Source of the DNA: Ichthyophis bannanicus
Taxonomy: Eukaryota; Chordata; Amphibia; Gymnophiona; Ichthyophiidae
Assembly: GCA_033557465.1 (NCBI GenBank)
Contig: CM066048.1
Span: forward strand, 18,452,305-18,516,304
DNA: 64,000 nucleotides
Direction: 5' to 3'
In this document: positions 1 through 10,010 of the stretch, piece by piece
Layout of the letters: every line of letters starts with the position of its first letter
How positions within the stretch are numbered: the stretch's first letter is position 1
Translations under genes and position numbers: made by a program
The notes under the pieces: generated by a model
Databases searched by the model: none
Told to the model about the DNA's origin: nothing
Seen by the model: the letters and a program-made list of their open reading frames with translations, nothing else

Positions 1-93
1 GGGAGGGAGACAGAGGAAATGCTGGGCATGGGAGGACTACGGTGACAGAAGAGATGCTGGATATGTGTGGGAGTGATGAGGGAGGCAGACAGG
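1..93. repeat. GA-rich repeat body, left flank of hAT element A
   Basis: Purine-rich DNA with recurring 'gatgctgg' words. It continues after element A at 4856, and the same style of sequence appears in reverse complement at about 56.8-57.5 kb. Element A therefore probably landed in an older repeat of a related type. No coding content is seen. Confidence 0.45.
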
Positions 94-106
94 CAGGGCC
101 GGCCCG

Positions 107-168
107 TCCATTGAGCGAGAATGTTGTTCGCACAGGGCCCCGCACGAACCACATTCTCGCTCAATGGA
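107..168. repeat. Subterminal palindrome of element A
   Basis: tccattgagcgagaatg at the left reappears as its reverse complement at 152-168, giving a hairpin next to the left terminus. Subterminal hairpins are common in non-autonomous DNA transposons. Element B keeps only a weaker version. Confidence 0.8.
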
Positions 169-443
169 CTGCTGCAGAGGGAGCTGGGGAAGCCCGCGCG
201 AAGCCCCGGCTCCCTCTGCACAGCCCGCCAGCGTGAAGAGCCTTTACCTTCACGCTGGCGGCTGTTTCAATGAAGCCGCGAATGCCGCGAGAGGTTAAAG
301 GGCATTGCCTTTAACCTTTCCCGGCATTCGCGGCTTCATTGAAACAGCCGCCAGCGGGAAGGTAAAGGTTCTTCACGCTGGCGGGCTGTGCAGAGGGAGC
401 CGGGGCCTCGCGCGGGCTTCCCCGACTCTCTCTGCAGCCCCTT
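169..443. repeat. Long palindrome of element A
   Basis: Two arms of about 130 bp meet near position 307. Words such as cagcccgccagcgtgaag, gaagccgcgaatgccg and aaagggcattgcctttaacc recur inverted across the centre. The arms are GC-rich and nearly complementary, so the single strand would form a long cruciform or hairpin. The sequence is unrelated to the palindrome in the same position of element B. Confidence 0.9.
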
Positions 444-479
444 AGACAGCGTGGGGCTCTTCGGGGGGGGGGGGGTGGC

Positions 480-1765
480 TAGGACTGGATGGGCTGTGAT
501 GGGGGGGGAAACAGACTGGAAATGGGCTGTGATGGGGGAGAAACGGACTGGAAATGGGCGGTGATGGGGGGGTAACAGACTGGAAATGGGCGGTGATGGG
601 GGGGGAGAAACGGACTGGAAATGGGCTGTGATGGGGGGGAGAATGAAAATGGGCTGGGATGGGGGGGTGAACGGACAAAATGGGCTGTGAGGGGGGGAAA
701 CAGACTGGAAAAGGGCTGGGGGGGGGGGGAGAACCGAGTGGAAATGGGCTGTGATGGGGGAATGGACTACAATTGGGCTGTGATGGGGGAGGACTGCAAA
801 TGGGCTGTGATGGTGGGGGGATAGGACTGGAAATGGGCTGTGATGGGGGGAACTTGGACTGGAAATGGGCTGATGAAGAGCTGGATTAGGACTGCAAATG
901 GTCTGTGATGGTGGGGGGGGGATAGGACTGGAAATGGGCTGTGATGGTGGGGACGGACGGACTGAAAATGGGCTGGGATGGGGGAAACAGACTGGAAATG
1001 GGCTGTGATGTGGGGGGGGAACAGACTGGAAATGGGCTGTGATGTGGGGGGGGGGAACAGACTGGAAATGGGCTGTGATGGGGGGGAACGGATAAATTGG
1101 GCTGGAATGGGGGGGGAACAGACTGGAAATGGGCTGTGGTGGGGGGGAGAACAGACTGGAAATGGGCTGTGATGGGGGGAACGGACTACAATTGGGCTGT
1201 GATGGGGGGAGGACTGCAAATGGGCTGTGATGGTGGGGGGAATGGACGAAATGGGCTGTGATGGGGGGAACTTGGACTGGAAATGGGCTGATGAAGAGCT
1301 GGATTAGGACTGGAAATGGGCTTATGGGGGCTGGAATAGGGCGAAGTGGGCTGACGAGGGGCTAGGATTGGAAATTAGCTGATGGGGGAGCGTGGAGGAA
1401 ATGGGCTGATGAGGGACTGGAATGGAACTGGAAAAGAGCATATGGGGGCTAGGTCTGGAAATGGGCTGATGAGGAGCTAGGATAGGACTAGAAATGGGCT
1501 GATGGGGGGAACATAGACTGCAAATGGGTGATGGGCTGGAATAGGACACTGGAAATGGGCTGATGGGGGCTGGAATAGGACTAGAAGTGGGCTGATGGGA
1601 GTTGGAAAAGGGCTGGAAATGGGCTGATGGGGAGCTTGGAGTGGAAATGGGCTGATGGGGGGGCTGGAATGGAACTGGAAAACAGCATATGGGAGGCTAG
1701 GACGAAATGGGCTGATGTGGAAGCTTGGGAGACTGGGACTAGAAGGGGGCAGATGCTGGGTGGGT
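480..1765 (+). repeat. G-rich minisatellite in element A
   Basis: Tandem repeat units of roughly 25-40 bp carry the core gactggaaatgggctgtgat followed by runs of 5-12 G. The units drift along the array: the later part uses gctgatgggggctgg variants. The long open frames on either strand here are repeats without stops, not genes. Dense G-runs make quadruplex formation plausible. The array ends where hAT element C begins. Confidence 0.92.
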
Positions 1766-1771
1766 CTAGAA

Positions 1772-3440
1772 CAGGAATGGGCAAACTACGGCCCGCGGGC
1801 CGTATACAGCCCGGCGGAGCTTTTAATCCGGCCCGCGGAGCGCTAGCTAATTTACTTGCTTGCAGAGGAGAGAACCCTCAGCCTACCGAAGAGGGAGCAG
1901 CGTATGGCCACCATGCGACAGAGGTCATATCTGTAGGCACATGGAGGGCGTGTACGGGAATGGTCTGGGCGGTGGGTGTCCTGAGTATGCAGCCAGGTGC
2001 CAGTGCCACTGACGGCGGAGGCAGAGAATTACTCTGCCCTGCCGCCCTCCCTCTTACAGGCTGACTGCTGTGGCCTGAAGACCGAAACAGGTGTTAGAAG
2101 AGAAGTGTTGTGCTGCTGACATCATCAGTAAGTGTGTGCATGTATAATACATGCACTATTTTTTTTGGGGGGGGATGCTCTGATAGGGGAGAGAAAAAGA
2201 TTCGTATGAGGAGAAAGTGAGGCCTCACGGATTAGTCTGAGGGTTGGGGAGCAGGGATTGGGTGGTGGAGAAATAAAGAGGCGGGGGGAGTATAAGGGGG
2301 GCTCTTACATGTTTGCATTTTGCACAAAACAAAAAATGTTTTCTGATTCTGATGTTGCATTGGCTGGCATTTTGCTGGGGAGCATAAATAGGGAGGGGAG
2401 GAGAAAATGGTACCTTGGAGTGAGAGGAGAGCCAAAACGTAAGCAAGGCAGGGGACACACAGAAGAGCAAGCGATTATGCACGAGGCAGAAGAGAGGTCA
2501 AAGCAAGAAAGCGAACGTGTGTTTTGGAGGAGGGCAGTAGGAACAAAAGCATGTGGGAGAGAGGGCAGTGAAGGGTTACAGAGAAAGCAAAAAACTGTGT
2601 GCATTGACAATGGATTATTCAGATGTGCAATGTGCATTGCTTTAAAAGAAATCTTATATACCATCTTCTGTAAAGTGAATCTTTTTTTTTATTGTGGCTC
2701 AAAGAAATAATTAATGTTGACACCCCAAAACATAAAATATGAAGACAGATAGACAATAAGGACCATCAAATCTGCTTAGTATTCATTCAAGTAGCAATTC
2801 CATAGAGTTCAGTTGATTTCTGACTTTTCCTACCTCTTCATAACTAGGGATTTTCTATGTCTATCCAATGCTATCTTTTTCTGTTACTGTTCAATTTTTC
2901 ATTCACCAGCACTCACATGCCAAGTTATGTAACAATTGCTTTATGCTAATACCGAAATAACACATTGCAGACCACTGAATAATTGTTGATTTCAGCAGGC
3001 CTCCGGGGGATGGCACAGAAGATTCTGGCCTTGTTTGGCTCGATCTACGTGTGTGAGCAGACGTTCAGCGTCATGAACATCAATAAATCCCGTCACAGAT
3101 CCAAGTTAACTGACCAACACCTCAGATCTATTCTGCGAATTGCAACAACAAAGCTATCTCCTGACTTTGATGCCTTAACAAAAAAGGGAGACCAACAACA
3201 CTGTTCCCACTAAAATTGAAGGTACTATTTTATGAAAGAAATACATTGCATAAAAGTTTTGTAAAATAACTCTTTTTATGCTTTTCTACCTTAAATTAAT
3301 CTAAACATTTAATGTTACAAATTTAAATTTACTTTATGTTAATTCACACATACACACCGTCCATCTACTTTTGGTCCGGCCCCCGGGTCCAATATATGAA
3401 CCCATTGCGGCCCTCGAGTCAAAAAGTTTGCCCACCCCTG
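1772..3440 (+). mobile_element. Nested hAT element C with transposase remnant
   Basis: The left end is caggaatgggcaaactacgg and the right end is agtttgcccacccctg, so the inverted repeats read CAGGRRTGGGCAAACT. A perfect 8-bp duplication, gtctagaa, lies at 1764-1771 and 3441-3448. The 1,669-bp unit is internally deleted: only the C-terminal part of a transposase (about 2990-3213) is recognisable. It sits inside the minisatellite of element A, so it is younger than A. Confidence 0.93.
2990..3213 (+). pseudogene. hAT transposase C-terminal (dimerisation) fragment
   Basis: About 70 codons encode a typical hATC dimerisation segment: an alanine/leucine-rich stretch, then SIYVCEQTFSVMNINKSRHR, then LTDQHLRSILRI and a short tail before the stop. 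This resembles the end of vertebrate Charlie/GTF2IRD2-type transposases. The N-terminal zinc finger and the catalytic domain are absent from element C, so the fragment cannot work as a transposase. The start is a truncation point, not a real initiation codon. The family assignment is from recalled motif patterns. Confidence 0.8.
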
Positions 3441-3448
3441 GTCTAGAA

Positions 3449-3830
3449 CTATAAAGGAGCTGATTTTGGGGGAGGACTAGAAAGGGATGGGAAATGAGAA
3501 TGGAGAGGGGAAAAGATATTTTGTGTGGGAGGGAAGAAAAGTCTACGAAGGGCCGGGTATTGGAAGAGTAAGTGTAGATTGAGAATGGAAGGGTGAAATT
3601 TGAGTGGATGATAAAGCAATAAGGAAAGAAATGGAGGAAAGAGCAAAAGGGGAAAGATCAGTATGTTAAAGCAGATATAGAGAAAAAATTTGGAAAAAAA
3701 TCTAAAAGAGAAGAAAGGAAAATGGATAGCTCGCAGAAGACACAAAGAAACCAGAAGAAAGTGACTGGAGCAATTGCAACTGAAAAGAAAATGCACAAGC
3801 AACAAAAGGTAGAAAAAATACTTTTTTATT
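3449..3830. repeat. GA-rich body of element A
   Basis: This purine-rich stretch (for example ttttgtgtgggaggga, agtatgttaaagcagat) matches 8760-9115 in element B in order and orientation. It is a conserved interior module of the family. I see no credible ORF. Confidence 0.8.
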
Positions 3831-4134
3831 TTGAATTTATTAACTGGAATATATCAGCTCTGGGAAATGTGCATTCATCTTTTGTGTTTTGTTTAGTACA
3901 AGAGGAAATTAATTTATAGTTTTATTTCTCCAGTGTTGTTGTACATCCCAAGTTTGGCTTTTGGGGTTCCCAGTTTAATTATTGTCTTCCTATTTCTAAA
4001 TTGTGATCCCTTGTTCTTTGGTGACGGTCTATATTCTGCATTTTAACCAAGCTGAGGTATTCTGTTCATGTAGTTTCTATTTGACCATGTCACTTGTTCT
4101 CTTTCCCCAGTAGGAGATGCATTGGTATTCTCTG

Positions 4135-4525
4135 AGATGTATTGGTTTATGTTTAAATCTTTTTATTCAGGTTGAATAATCATACAGAACATACAGAACA
4201 ATAACGGTGCAAACAACCTATGAAGTGAAACAGCACAAAATAACGTACACAGTAGTTCAGTTTATAGAACGAGTCAATTGCAGTATCGTAATTAGCAACT
4301 TGTGGTTGAAACAAGAACCCATCTAATCCGGCAGTCCACCGTCGGGTGCAACCCGCGCCCCCCATGGAAGACACCAACCACTGAGCCAGATTGCCCAAGA
4401 GATAAAGTAAAATCACCGAGGGGTCACTAAAATAGGGATAAATGGTTAAGATTAGAAAGGTAAAGTACAGATATCCCAGATAGGTACAGAACCAAAGAGG
4501 TACAAAACCCAGATGTATTGGTTTA
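4135..4525 (-). mobile_element. Short non-LTR insert with 15-bp target duplication
   Basis: agatgtattggttta occurs at 4135-4149 and again at 4511-4525, bounding a 361-bp insert that is missing from element B. Read on the minus strand, the insert ends in tgaataaaaagatttaaaca, with a polyadenylation signal at its 3' end. That fits a 5'-truncated LINE or a SINE inserted by target-primed reverse transcription. The open frame at 4180-4416 is not recognised. Confidence 0.85.
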
Positions 4526-4727
4526 ATATTTGCAGTGTTGCCTTTTGATAGGTAGGGTTTGGTGCTTTGTGAGTCCTGGCAGAGCTGTTATGATATGGTG
4601 GATTTGCTATGAGTTCTAAAAGGTCAGTGTTTATAGTACTTCCTAATGGGCCTGGCGGTTGGCACTTGAATATAGTAACGTAGAAATCTATTAGTCTTTC
4701 TTTATCCAGACACTCATTAAGAAGCAT
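4526..4727 (-). pseudogene. Conserved ORF of unknown function in hAT family A/B (copy A)
   Basis: The minus-strand frame begins MLLNECLDKERL, contains CQPPGPLGSTIN and runs to THKAPNPTYQKATLQILNQY, where the 361-bp insert interrupts it. Beyond the insert (before 4135) the frame resumes with a GEREQV motif and stops soon after. Element B encodes the same product uninterrupted. I do not recognise the family. It could be a captured host exon or a remnant of the ancestral transposon's gene. Many differences between A and B change amino acids, so strong constraint is not evident. Confidence 0.5.
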
Positions 4728-4855
4728 GTTTACTAAAAATGCATGTTAACATTATGCAAATATTTATGCAAATGAGGCTCCCTATGCAAATGAGGCCCCG
4801 CAATTAATCTCCGCACATGGCCCCGCACCCCCCTTGGGCCGCCCCTGCAGACAGG

Positions 4856-5420
4856 AGATACTGAACATGGGAGAGATAAAGAGACCCTGGATGGGGAGGG
4901 TGAGAGGGAAGATGCAGGACAAGGAGGAGTAGAGACGGGACAGATTTAGTGAAAGAGTGGGTGATAAGAGGCTTGGGAAGGAAAGAGAAATGGGGATGGG
5001 AGAGCTAAATGACGAAAAGTGATGAAAAGCTGAGGATAAGTACAGTAAAAAGCAGGAGAAGGAAGAAAACTGAAAAGAGATCAGTATTACAGATCAATAT
5101 AAGTGATGAAGACATGAGGAGAGAAGAAATGGCAAATAGACAGGTGACACTGGAAACAAGAGTTAAGAGAAGGCAGAGAAAAGCAGAAAACAGACCCTGG
5201 GACCAACACAATTAGAAAAATAAAATGACCAGAAAACAAGGTAAAAAAATAAAAATATGTGAGCTTTTGGAATGCACATCTACTAGTACTGGTGTTAGAT
5301 ATCACTGGGGTCCAGCACGAGCCAAAAATTAGGGAGGGGACCTCAAAACCCACTATCAAGCTGTGCTTTCTTCAGTTTCAGTCACACACGCACATACTGT
5401 CTCTGGTCACTTAGCCACCA
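4856..5420. repeat. GA-rich repeat, right flank of element A
   Basis: This continues the purine-rich repeat interrupted by element A, up to the start of recognisable CR1 coding sequence. No gene is visible. Confidence 0.4.
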
Positions 5421-5429
5421 CAAATAGGA

Positions 5430-6787
5430 ACAGAAGCGAGGGACATCTTGAACAATTTTCAGATGACTGTGTTCGTAAGAAACTAGCTCAACATAAAGTA
5501 GACAAAGCGATGGGACCGGATGGGATACACCCTAGAATACTGAGGGAACTTGGGGACATTCTAGCAGCTCCACTGACTGACCTTTTCAATGCCTCGTTAG
5601 AGTCGGGAGTGGTGCCAAAGGACTGGAGAGAGGCTCATGTGGTGCCTTTACACAAAAGCGGAAGGATGTGGTTGAAAACTACAGGCCGGTTAGTTTAACT
5701 TCGGTGGTGAGTAAATTGGAAACGCTGCTGAAAGAGAAAATAGTGAGGTTTCTGGAGTCCAGCGGATTACAGGATCCGAGGCAGCATGGATTCATCAGAG
5801 GCAGGTCTTGTCAGACAAATCTGATTGATTTCTTTGACTGGGTGACCAGGGACTTGGACCGAGGGAGAGCCCTAGATGTGGTGTATTTAGATTTCAGTAA
5901 AGCCTTTGACACTGTTCCTCACAGGTGACTTATAAACAAACTCAGCACCCTAGGGATGGACCCTAAAGTTACTGCTTGGGTTAGAAATTGGGTGGGTGGG
6001 AGGCGACAAAGAGTACAGGTAAATGGAGATCACCCTGAGGAGAAGGATGTTACCAGTGGTGTGCCCCAGGGATCTGTCCTTGGTCGATTCTTTTTAAAAT
6101 CTTTGTTAGTGATACAGCGGAAGGGCTGTCAAGTGAGATTTGCCTCTTTGCGGATGATACCAAAATCTGCAATAGACACCCAGGAAGGTGTAGATAACAT
6201 GAGGAGGGATCTAGCTAAGCTTGAAGAATGGTCTAGAATTTGGCAGCTGGGATTTAATGTTAAAAAATGTAAGGTCATGCATTTGGGCTGCAGCAATCCA
6301 AGGGAGCAATACAGTATAGGAGGTGAATGCTTGGGTGCATACGGAGAGGAATGGCTAGCAGAAAAAAGGAGGTGAAAGTGCCTCTGCATAAGTTTTTGGT
6401 GCGACCTCATTTGGAGTATAGTGTGCAATTCTGGAGACCGCACCTTCAAAAGGATGTGAACAGGATGGAGTCGGTGCAGAGGGTGTTCTTCATTATAAAG
6501 CATGGTTAGTGTTCTTCATTATAAAGCATATGAGGACAGACTTAAGGATCTTAATATCTACACCTTGGAGGAAAGGCGGGATAAAGGTGATATGATTGAG
6601 ATGTTTAAATACTTCCATGGCATAAATGTTCAGGGGGAGAGCCTCTTTCAATTGAAAGCAAGTTCTGCTACGAGGGTACATGGGATGAGGGTGAAGGGGG
6701 ATAGATTCAGGAGTGATATGTGGAAATATTTCTTTACGGAAAGAGTGGTGGATCCATGGAATAGTCTCCCAGTGGAGGTGGTGGAGA
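5430..6787 (+). pseudogene. CR1 LINE reverse transcriptase, frame-broken
   Basis: Three or more frames together give the standard LINE RT order: [65 protein letters not shown] (motif A), SGVPQGSVLG, a damaged FADDTK motif near 6150, then RIWQLGFNVKKCKVMHLG. The C-terminal part includes [15 protein letters not shown] and PWNSLPVEVVE. Breaks occur near 5665, 5925 (in-frame TGA), 6100 and 6330. The enzyme would normally perform target-primed reverse transcription in the nucleus. Confidence 0.9.
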
Positions 6788-6889
6788 CAGGGCCGGCCCG
6801 TCCATTGAGCAAGAATGTTTTTTGCACAGGGCCCCGCGTTTCAGGGGGCCCCGCGCAAAGAACATTCTGCTTTTTTTTTTATTACATTT

Positions 6890-7282
6890 AAAAACAAAAA
6901 CCTGGCTCTAGCTGCTGCCGCTGCCGCTTCCGTCGCAGCAGCGGCAGAATGGCGTGTCCCGCGGGGCCCCTTCTCCTCTTCGAGCCCTCTGCAAGGGCTT
7001 TCAGATTCGCGAAGGGAGAGTTGTGCTCCCTCGCGTCTCTGTAAAGCCCGCAGGGGCTAATGGGAAATTCCCCATCAGCCCCTTTAGACGCGAGGGGCTG
7101 ATGGGAAATTTCCCATTAGCCCCTGCGGGCTTTACAGAGACGCGAGGGAGCACTCTCCCTTCGCGAATCTGAAAGCCCTTGCAGCGGGCTCGCCGGGGAG
7201 AGGGTGCCCCGCGGGCCACGCCATTCTGCCGCTGCTGCGACGGACGCGCGGCAGCAGCTAGAGCCAGGTTTTTGTTTTTAAA
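6890..7282. repeat. Long palindrome of element B
   Basis: Arms of about 190 bp converge near 7088. Matching inverted words include aaaaacaaaaacctggctct, agctgctgcc, gagcccgctgcaaggg-like text, gcgaagggag and cccgcaggggctaatggg. It sits in the same place as the element A palindrome but the sequence is unrelated. The two mirrored open frames here (6954-7172 plus, 7001-7219 minus) are nearly the same peptide because of the palindrome and are not genes. Confidence 0.93.
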
Positions 7283-7289
7283 TTTGCCG

Positions 7290-8770
7290 GAAGGGAAGGG
7301 AAGGGAAGGGAAGGGGGGGGGCTGATGGAGGCTGTCTGGAAATGGGGTGATGGGGGGGGTTAGGACTGGAAATGTGCAAGGGGGGGGGGGGGTTAGGACT
7401 GGAAATGTGCAAGGGGGGGGGGGTTAGGACTGGAAATGTGCAAGGGGGGGGGTTAGGACTGGAAATGTGCAAGGGGGGGGTTAGTACTGGAAATGTGCAA
7501 GGGGGGGGGGGTTAGGACTGGAAATGTGCAAGGGGGGGGTTAGGACAGGAAATGGGCTGGGACTGATGGAGGCTGACTTGAAATGGGCTGGGGGGGTTAG
7601 GACTGGAAATGGGCTGGAGGGGGGGTTAGGACTGGAAATGGGCTGGGGCTGATGGAGGCTGACTGGAAATGGGCTGGGGAGGGGTAAGGACTGGAAATGG
7701 GCTGGGGGGGGTTAAGACTGCTAATGGGCTGGGGCTGATGGAGGCTGACTGGAAATGGGCTGGGGGGGTTAAGACTGGTAATGGGCTGGGGGGGTTAAGA
7801 CTGGTAATGGGCTGGGGGTTGATGGAGGCTGACTGGAAATGGGGTGATGGGGGGTTAGGACTGGAAATGGGCTGGGGGGGGTTAAGACTGGTAATGGGCT
7901 GTGGGCTGATGGGGGCTGTCTGGAAATAGGGTGATGGGGGTTAGGATTGCTAATGGGCTATGGGGGGGGGGTTAGGACTGCTAATGGGCTATGGGGGCGC
8001 TAGGACAGGAAAAGGGCTGATGGGGAGGGGTTAGGACTTGAGGTGGGCTGATGTGGTTAGGACTAGTAATGGGCTGTGGGCTGATGGGGGGGGGTTAGGA
8101 CTGGCAATGGGCTATGGGGGGCTGACTGGAAATGGGCTGATGGGGTTAAGACTGGAAGTGGGCTGATGGGGGGTTAGGACTGGTAATGGGTTATAGGGGG
8201 GGGCTTAAACTGAAAATGGGTTGATGGGGGGCTAGGACTGGTAATGGGTTGGGGGATTGCTATGACTGGAAATGGACTGAGTGGACGGGGAGGCTTGAAC
8301 TGCAAATAGCTGATGGGGAGGGAGCTTGGAATGGAAATGGGCTGTGAGGGAAGGGAGCTAGAACTGAAAATGGGCTGATGGAGCAGCTAGGATAGGACTG
8401 GAAATGGGCTGTTGGGGGGAGCTAAGATTGGAAATGGGCTGTGGTGGGGGCTTGAATTGAAATGGACTCATGGAGGGGCTAGAACTGGAAGTAGGCTCAT
8501 GGGGGGGCTTGGACTGGAATTGGGCTGAGTGGAGGGGAGCTAGGATTTGACATGGGCTGATGGTGGGGCTAGGAAATGACTAGAAATGGGCTGATGGGGG
8601 GCTAGGATTGGAAATGAGCTGATGAAGGGACTCAGACTGAAAATGGATGGGGGAGCTAGGACTGGAAATGGGTTGATGGGGGGCTAGGACTGGAAATGGG
8701 CTGATGCAGGGACTAGAAGGGAATGGATGCTGGGTGAGACTGGAACTAGAAGGGAGCTGATGTTGGGGGA
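7290..8770 (+). repeat. G-rich minisatellite in element B
   Basis: A tandem array of units of about 25-45 bp, with core gttaggactggaaatgggct and G-runs of up to 13. Unit types change along the array, from gtgcaaggggg units to gctgatggaggctgactgg higher-order units. It corresponds to the array of element A, with a different dominant unit. Confidence 0.92.
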
Positions 8771-9326
8771 GGATTAGAATGGGATGGGGCTGGGAGAGTA
8801 AAATGGAGAGGGGAAAAATATTTTGTGTGGGAGGGATGAAAAATCTACAATTGGCCGGGTATTGGGAGAGTAAGTGGGGATTGAGGATGGAGGGGTAAAA
8901 TTTGTGTGGATGAAATAAGAATGAGGAAAGAGCAAAAGGATAAAGATTAGTATGTTAAAGCAGATGTAGAGAGAGAGGATGGAAAGAAAACTAGAAGAGA
9001 GAAGAAAGGACAAATGGACAGCAGACGATGGAGAGTTAGCAGAAAACATGAAGAAACCAGAAGAAAGTGGCTGGAGCAATTGCAACTGAAAAAAAAATGC
9101 ACAAAAGGTAGAAATATATCTCTTTATTTTGAATTTATTAACTGGAATATGAAAGTTCTGGGAAATGTGCATCATTAACGTCTGCGCTTTGTTTGGTACA
9201 AGAGGAAATTGATTTATAGTTTTATTTCTACAGTGTTGTTGTACATTCCAAGTTTGGCTTTTGGGGTTCCCAGTTTAAATTATTGCCTTCCTGTTTCTAA
9301 ATTGCGATTCCTTGTTTGGTGATGGT

Positions 9327-9635
9327 CTATGTTCTGCATGTGTAACTGAGCTGAGGTATTCTGTTTATGTAATTCCTATTTGACATTGCCACTTGTTCTC
9401 TTTCCCCAGTATTCTCTGAAATGTACTGGTTTAATATTTGCAGTGTTTCCTTTTGATAGGTAGGGACTGGTGCTTTGTGAGTCCTGGTAATGCTGTCAGG
9501 ATACAGCGGGTTTGCTATGGGTTCTAAATGGGCAGCGTTTGTAGTAGTTCCTAATGTGCCTGGCGGTTGGCACTGGATTATAGTAATGTAGAAATATTTT
9601 AGTCTTTCTTTATCCATACACTCATTAAGAGACAT
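9327..9635 (-). CDS. Conserved ORF of unknown function in hAT family A/B (copy B)
   Basis: A 102-codon minus-strand frame starts MSLNECMDKERLKYFYITII, then has CQPPGTLGTTTNAAHLEP, THKAPVPTYQKETLQILNQY, SENTGEREQVAMSNRNYIN and a short tail. No signal peptide, membrane segment or known motif is seen. Copy A has the same frame with a four-codon in-frame insertion just before GEREQV. The frame has survived in two diverged copies, but substitutions are often non-synonymous. It may be a coding remnant of the ancestral autonomous element, a captured exon or chance. I cannot assign a function. Confidence 0.4.
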   Translation of the reverse strand: MSLNECMDKERLKYFYITIIQCQPPGTLGTTTNAAHLEPIANPLYPDSITRTHKAPVPTYQKETLQILNQYISENTGEREQVAMSNRNYINRIPQLSYTCRT

Positions 9636-9939
9636 GTTTACTAAAAGTTAGTGTATGGTAACATTATGCAAATATTTATGCAAATAAGGCCACTTATGCA
9701 AATGAGGCCCCGCACCGAGTCTCCGCACATGGCCCCGCACCCCCCTTGGGCCGCCCCTGGGTGGAGATGAGGACAGTAACTGAATTCAGAAAAGCATGGG
9801 ACAAATACAGAGGATCTCTAAAGGAAAAAAGGGGACTGTTGTAGTTGTTGATATGGAAGGACAGACTAGATAGGCCATGAGGTCTTTTTCTTTCATCATA
9901 TTTTTATGTTTCTATATACATATAATGCTTCCAGCAGTG

Positions 9940-10010
9940 AGCCCCACGCAAACACACACACACTGCCTCAAGACATTCAACCCCCCCACACACACACACA
10001 CAGACACACT
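9940..10010 (+). repeat. CA-type microsatellite
   Basis: Short interrupted (CA)n stretches with repeated 'cacactgcctc' words. From here to 10335 the DNA is otherwise AT-rich and featureless. Confidence 0.75.

Larger units (their letters stand above)
94..4847. mobile_element. Non-autonomous hAT-type DNA transposon A (palindrome + minisatellite)
   Basis: The ends are CAGGGCCGGCCC on the left and, read inward on the other strand, CAGGGGCGGCCC on the right. These are short imperfect terminal inverted repeats of hAT type. They are flanked by a perfect 8-bp direct repeat, cagacagg, at 86-93 and 4848-4855, the diagnostic hAT duplication. Inside, in order: a terminal palindrome, a 270-bp palindrome, a G-rich minisatellite, a nested hAT, a GA-rich body, an AT-rich tail with a short minus-strand ORF, and a LINE-type insert. 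No transposase of its own is seen, so it would need to be mobilised in trans. A sister copy (B) lies at 6788-9759. Confidence 0.9.
6788..9759. mobile_element. Non-autonomous hAT-type DNA transposon B (sister of A)
   Basis: The ends are the same as in element A (cagggccggcccgtcc ... gggccgcccctg), with a perfect 8-bp duplication, ggtggaga, at 6780-6787 and 9760-9767. The duplicated site lies in the CR1 coding region, so the empty site is obvious. Interior order: palindrome, G-rich minisatellite, GA-rich body, AT-rich tail with the unknown minus-strand ORF. It lacks the nested hAT and the LINE insert seen in A. No transposase. Confidence 0.94.
5430..9910 (+). mobile_element. CR1-clade LINE, 5'-truncated, split by hAT element B
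   Basis: The ORF2 reverse transcriptase region starts near 5430 and the C-terminal region runs up to 6787, where element B interrupts it. It resumes at 9768 (TEFRKAWDKYRGSLKEKRG) and ends in an untranslated tail of 'taggccatgaggtctttttc' type. The same tail is found at 47.2 kb on the other strand. Endonuclease and ORF1 are missing. Several frameshifts and stops make this copy dead. Confidence 0.88.

Noticed and set aside
442..2064. Long proline/serine- or glycine/tryptophan-rich open frames on both strands
   Set aside because: They are translations of the G-rich minisatellite; stop-free because of repeat composition.
6954..7219. Two ~72-codon frames on opposite strands with nearly the same protein
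   Set aside because: Produced by the palindrome of element B; not genes.
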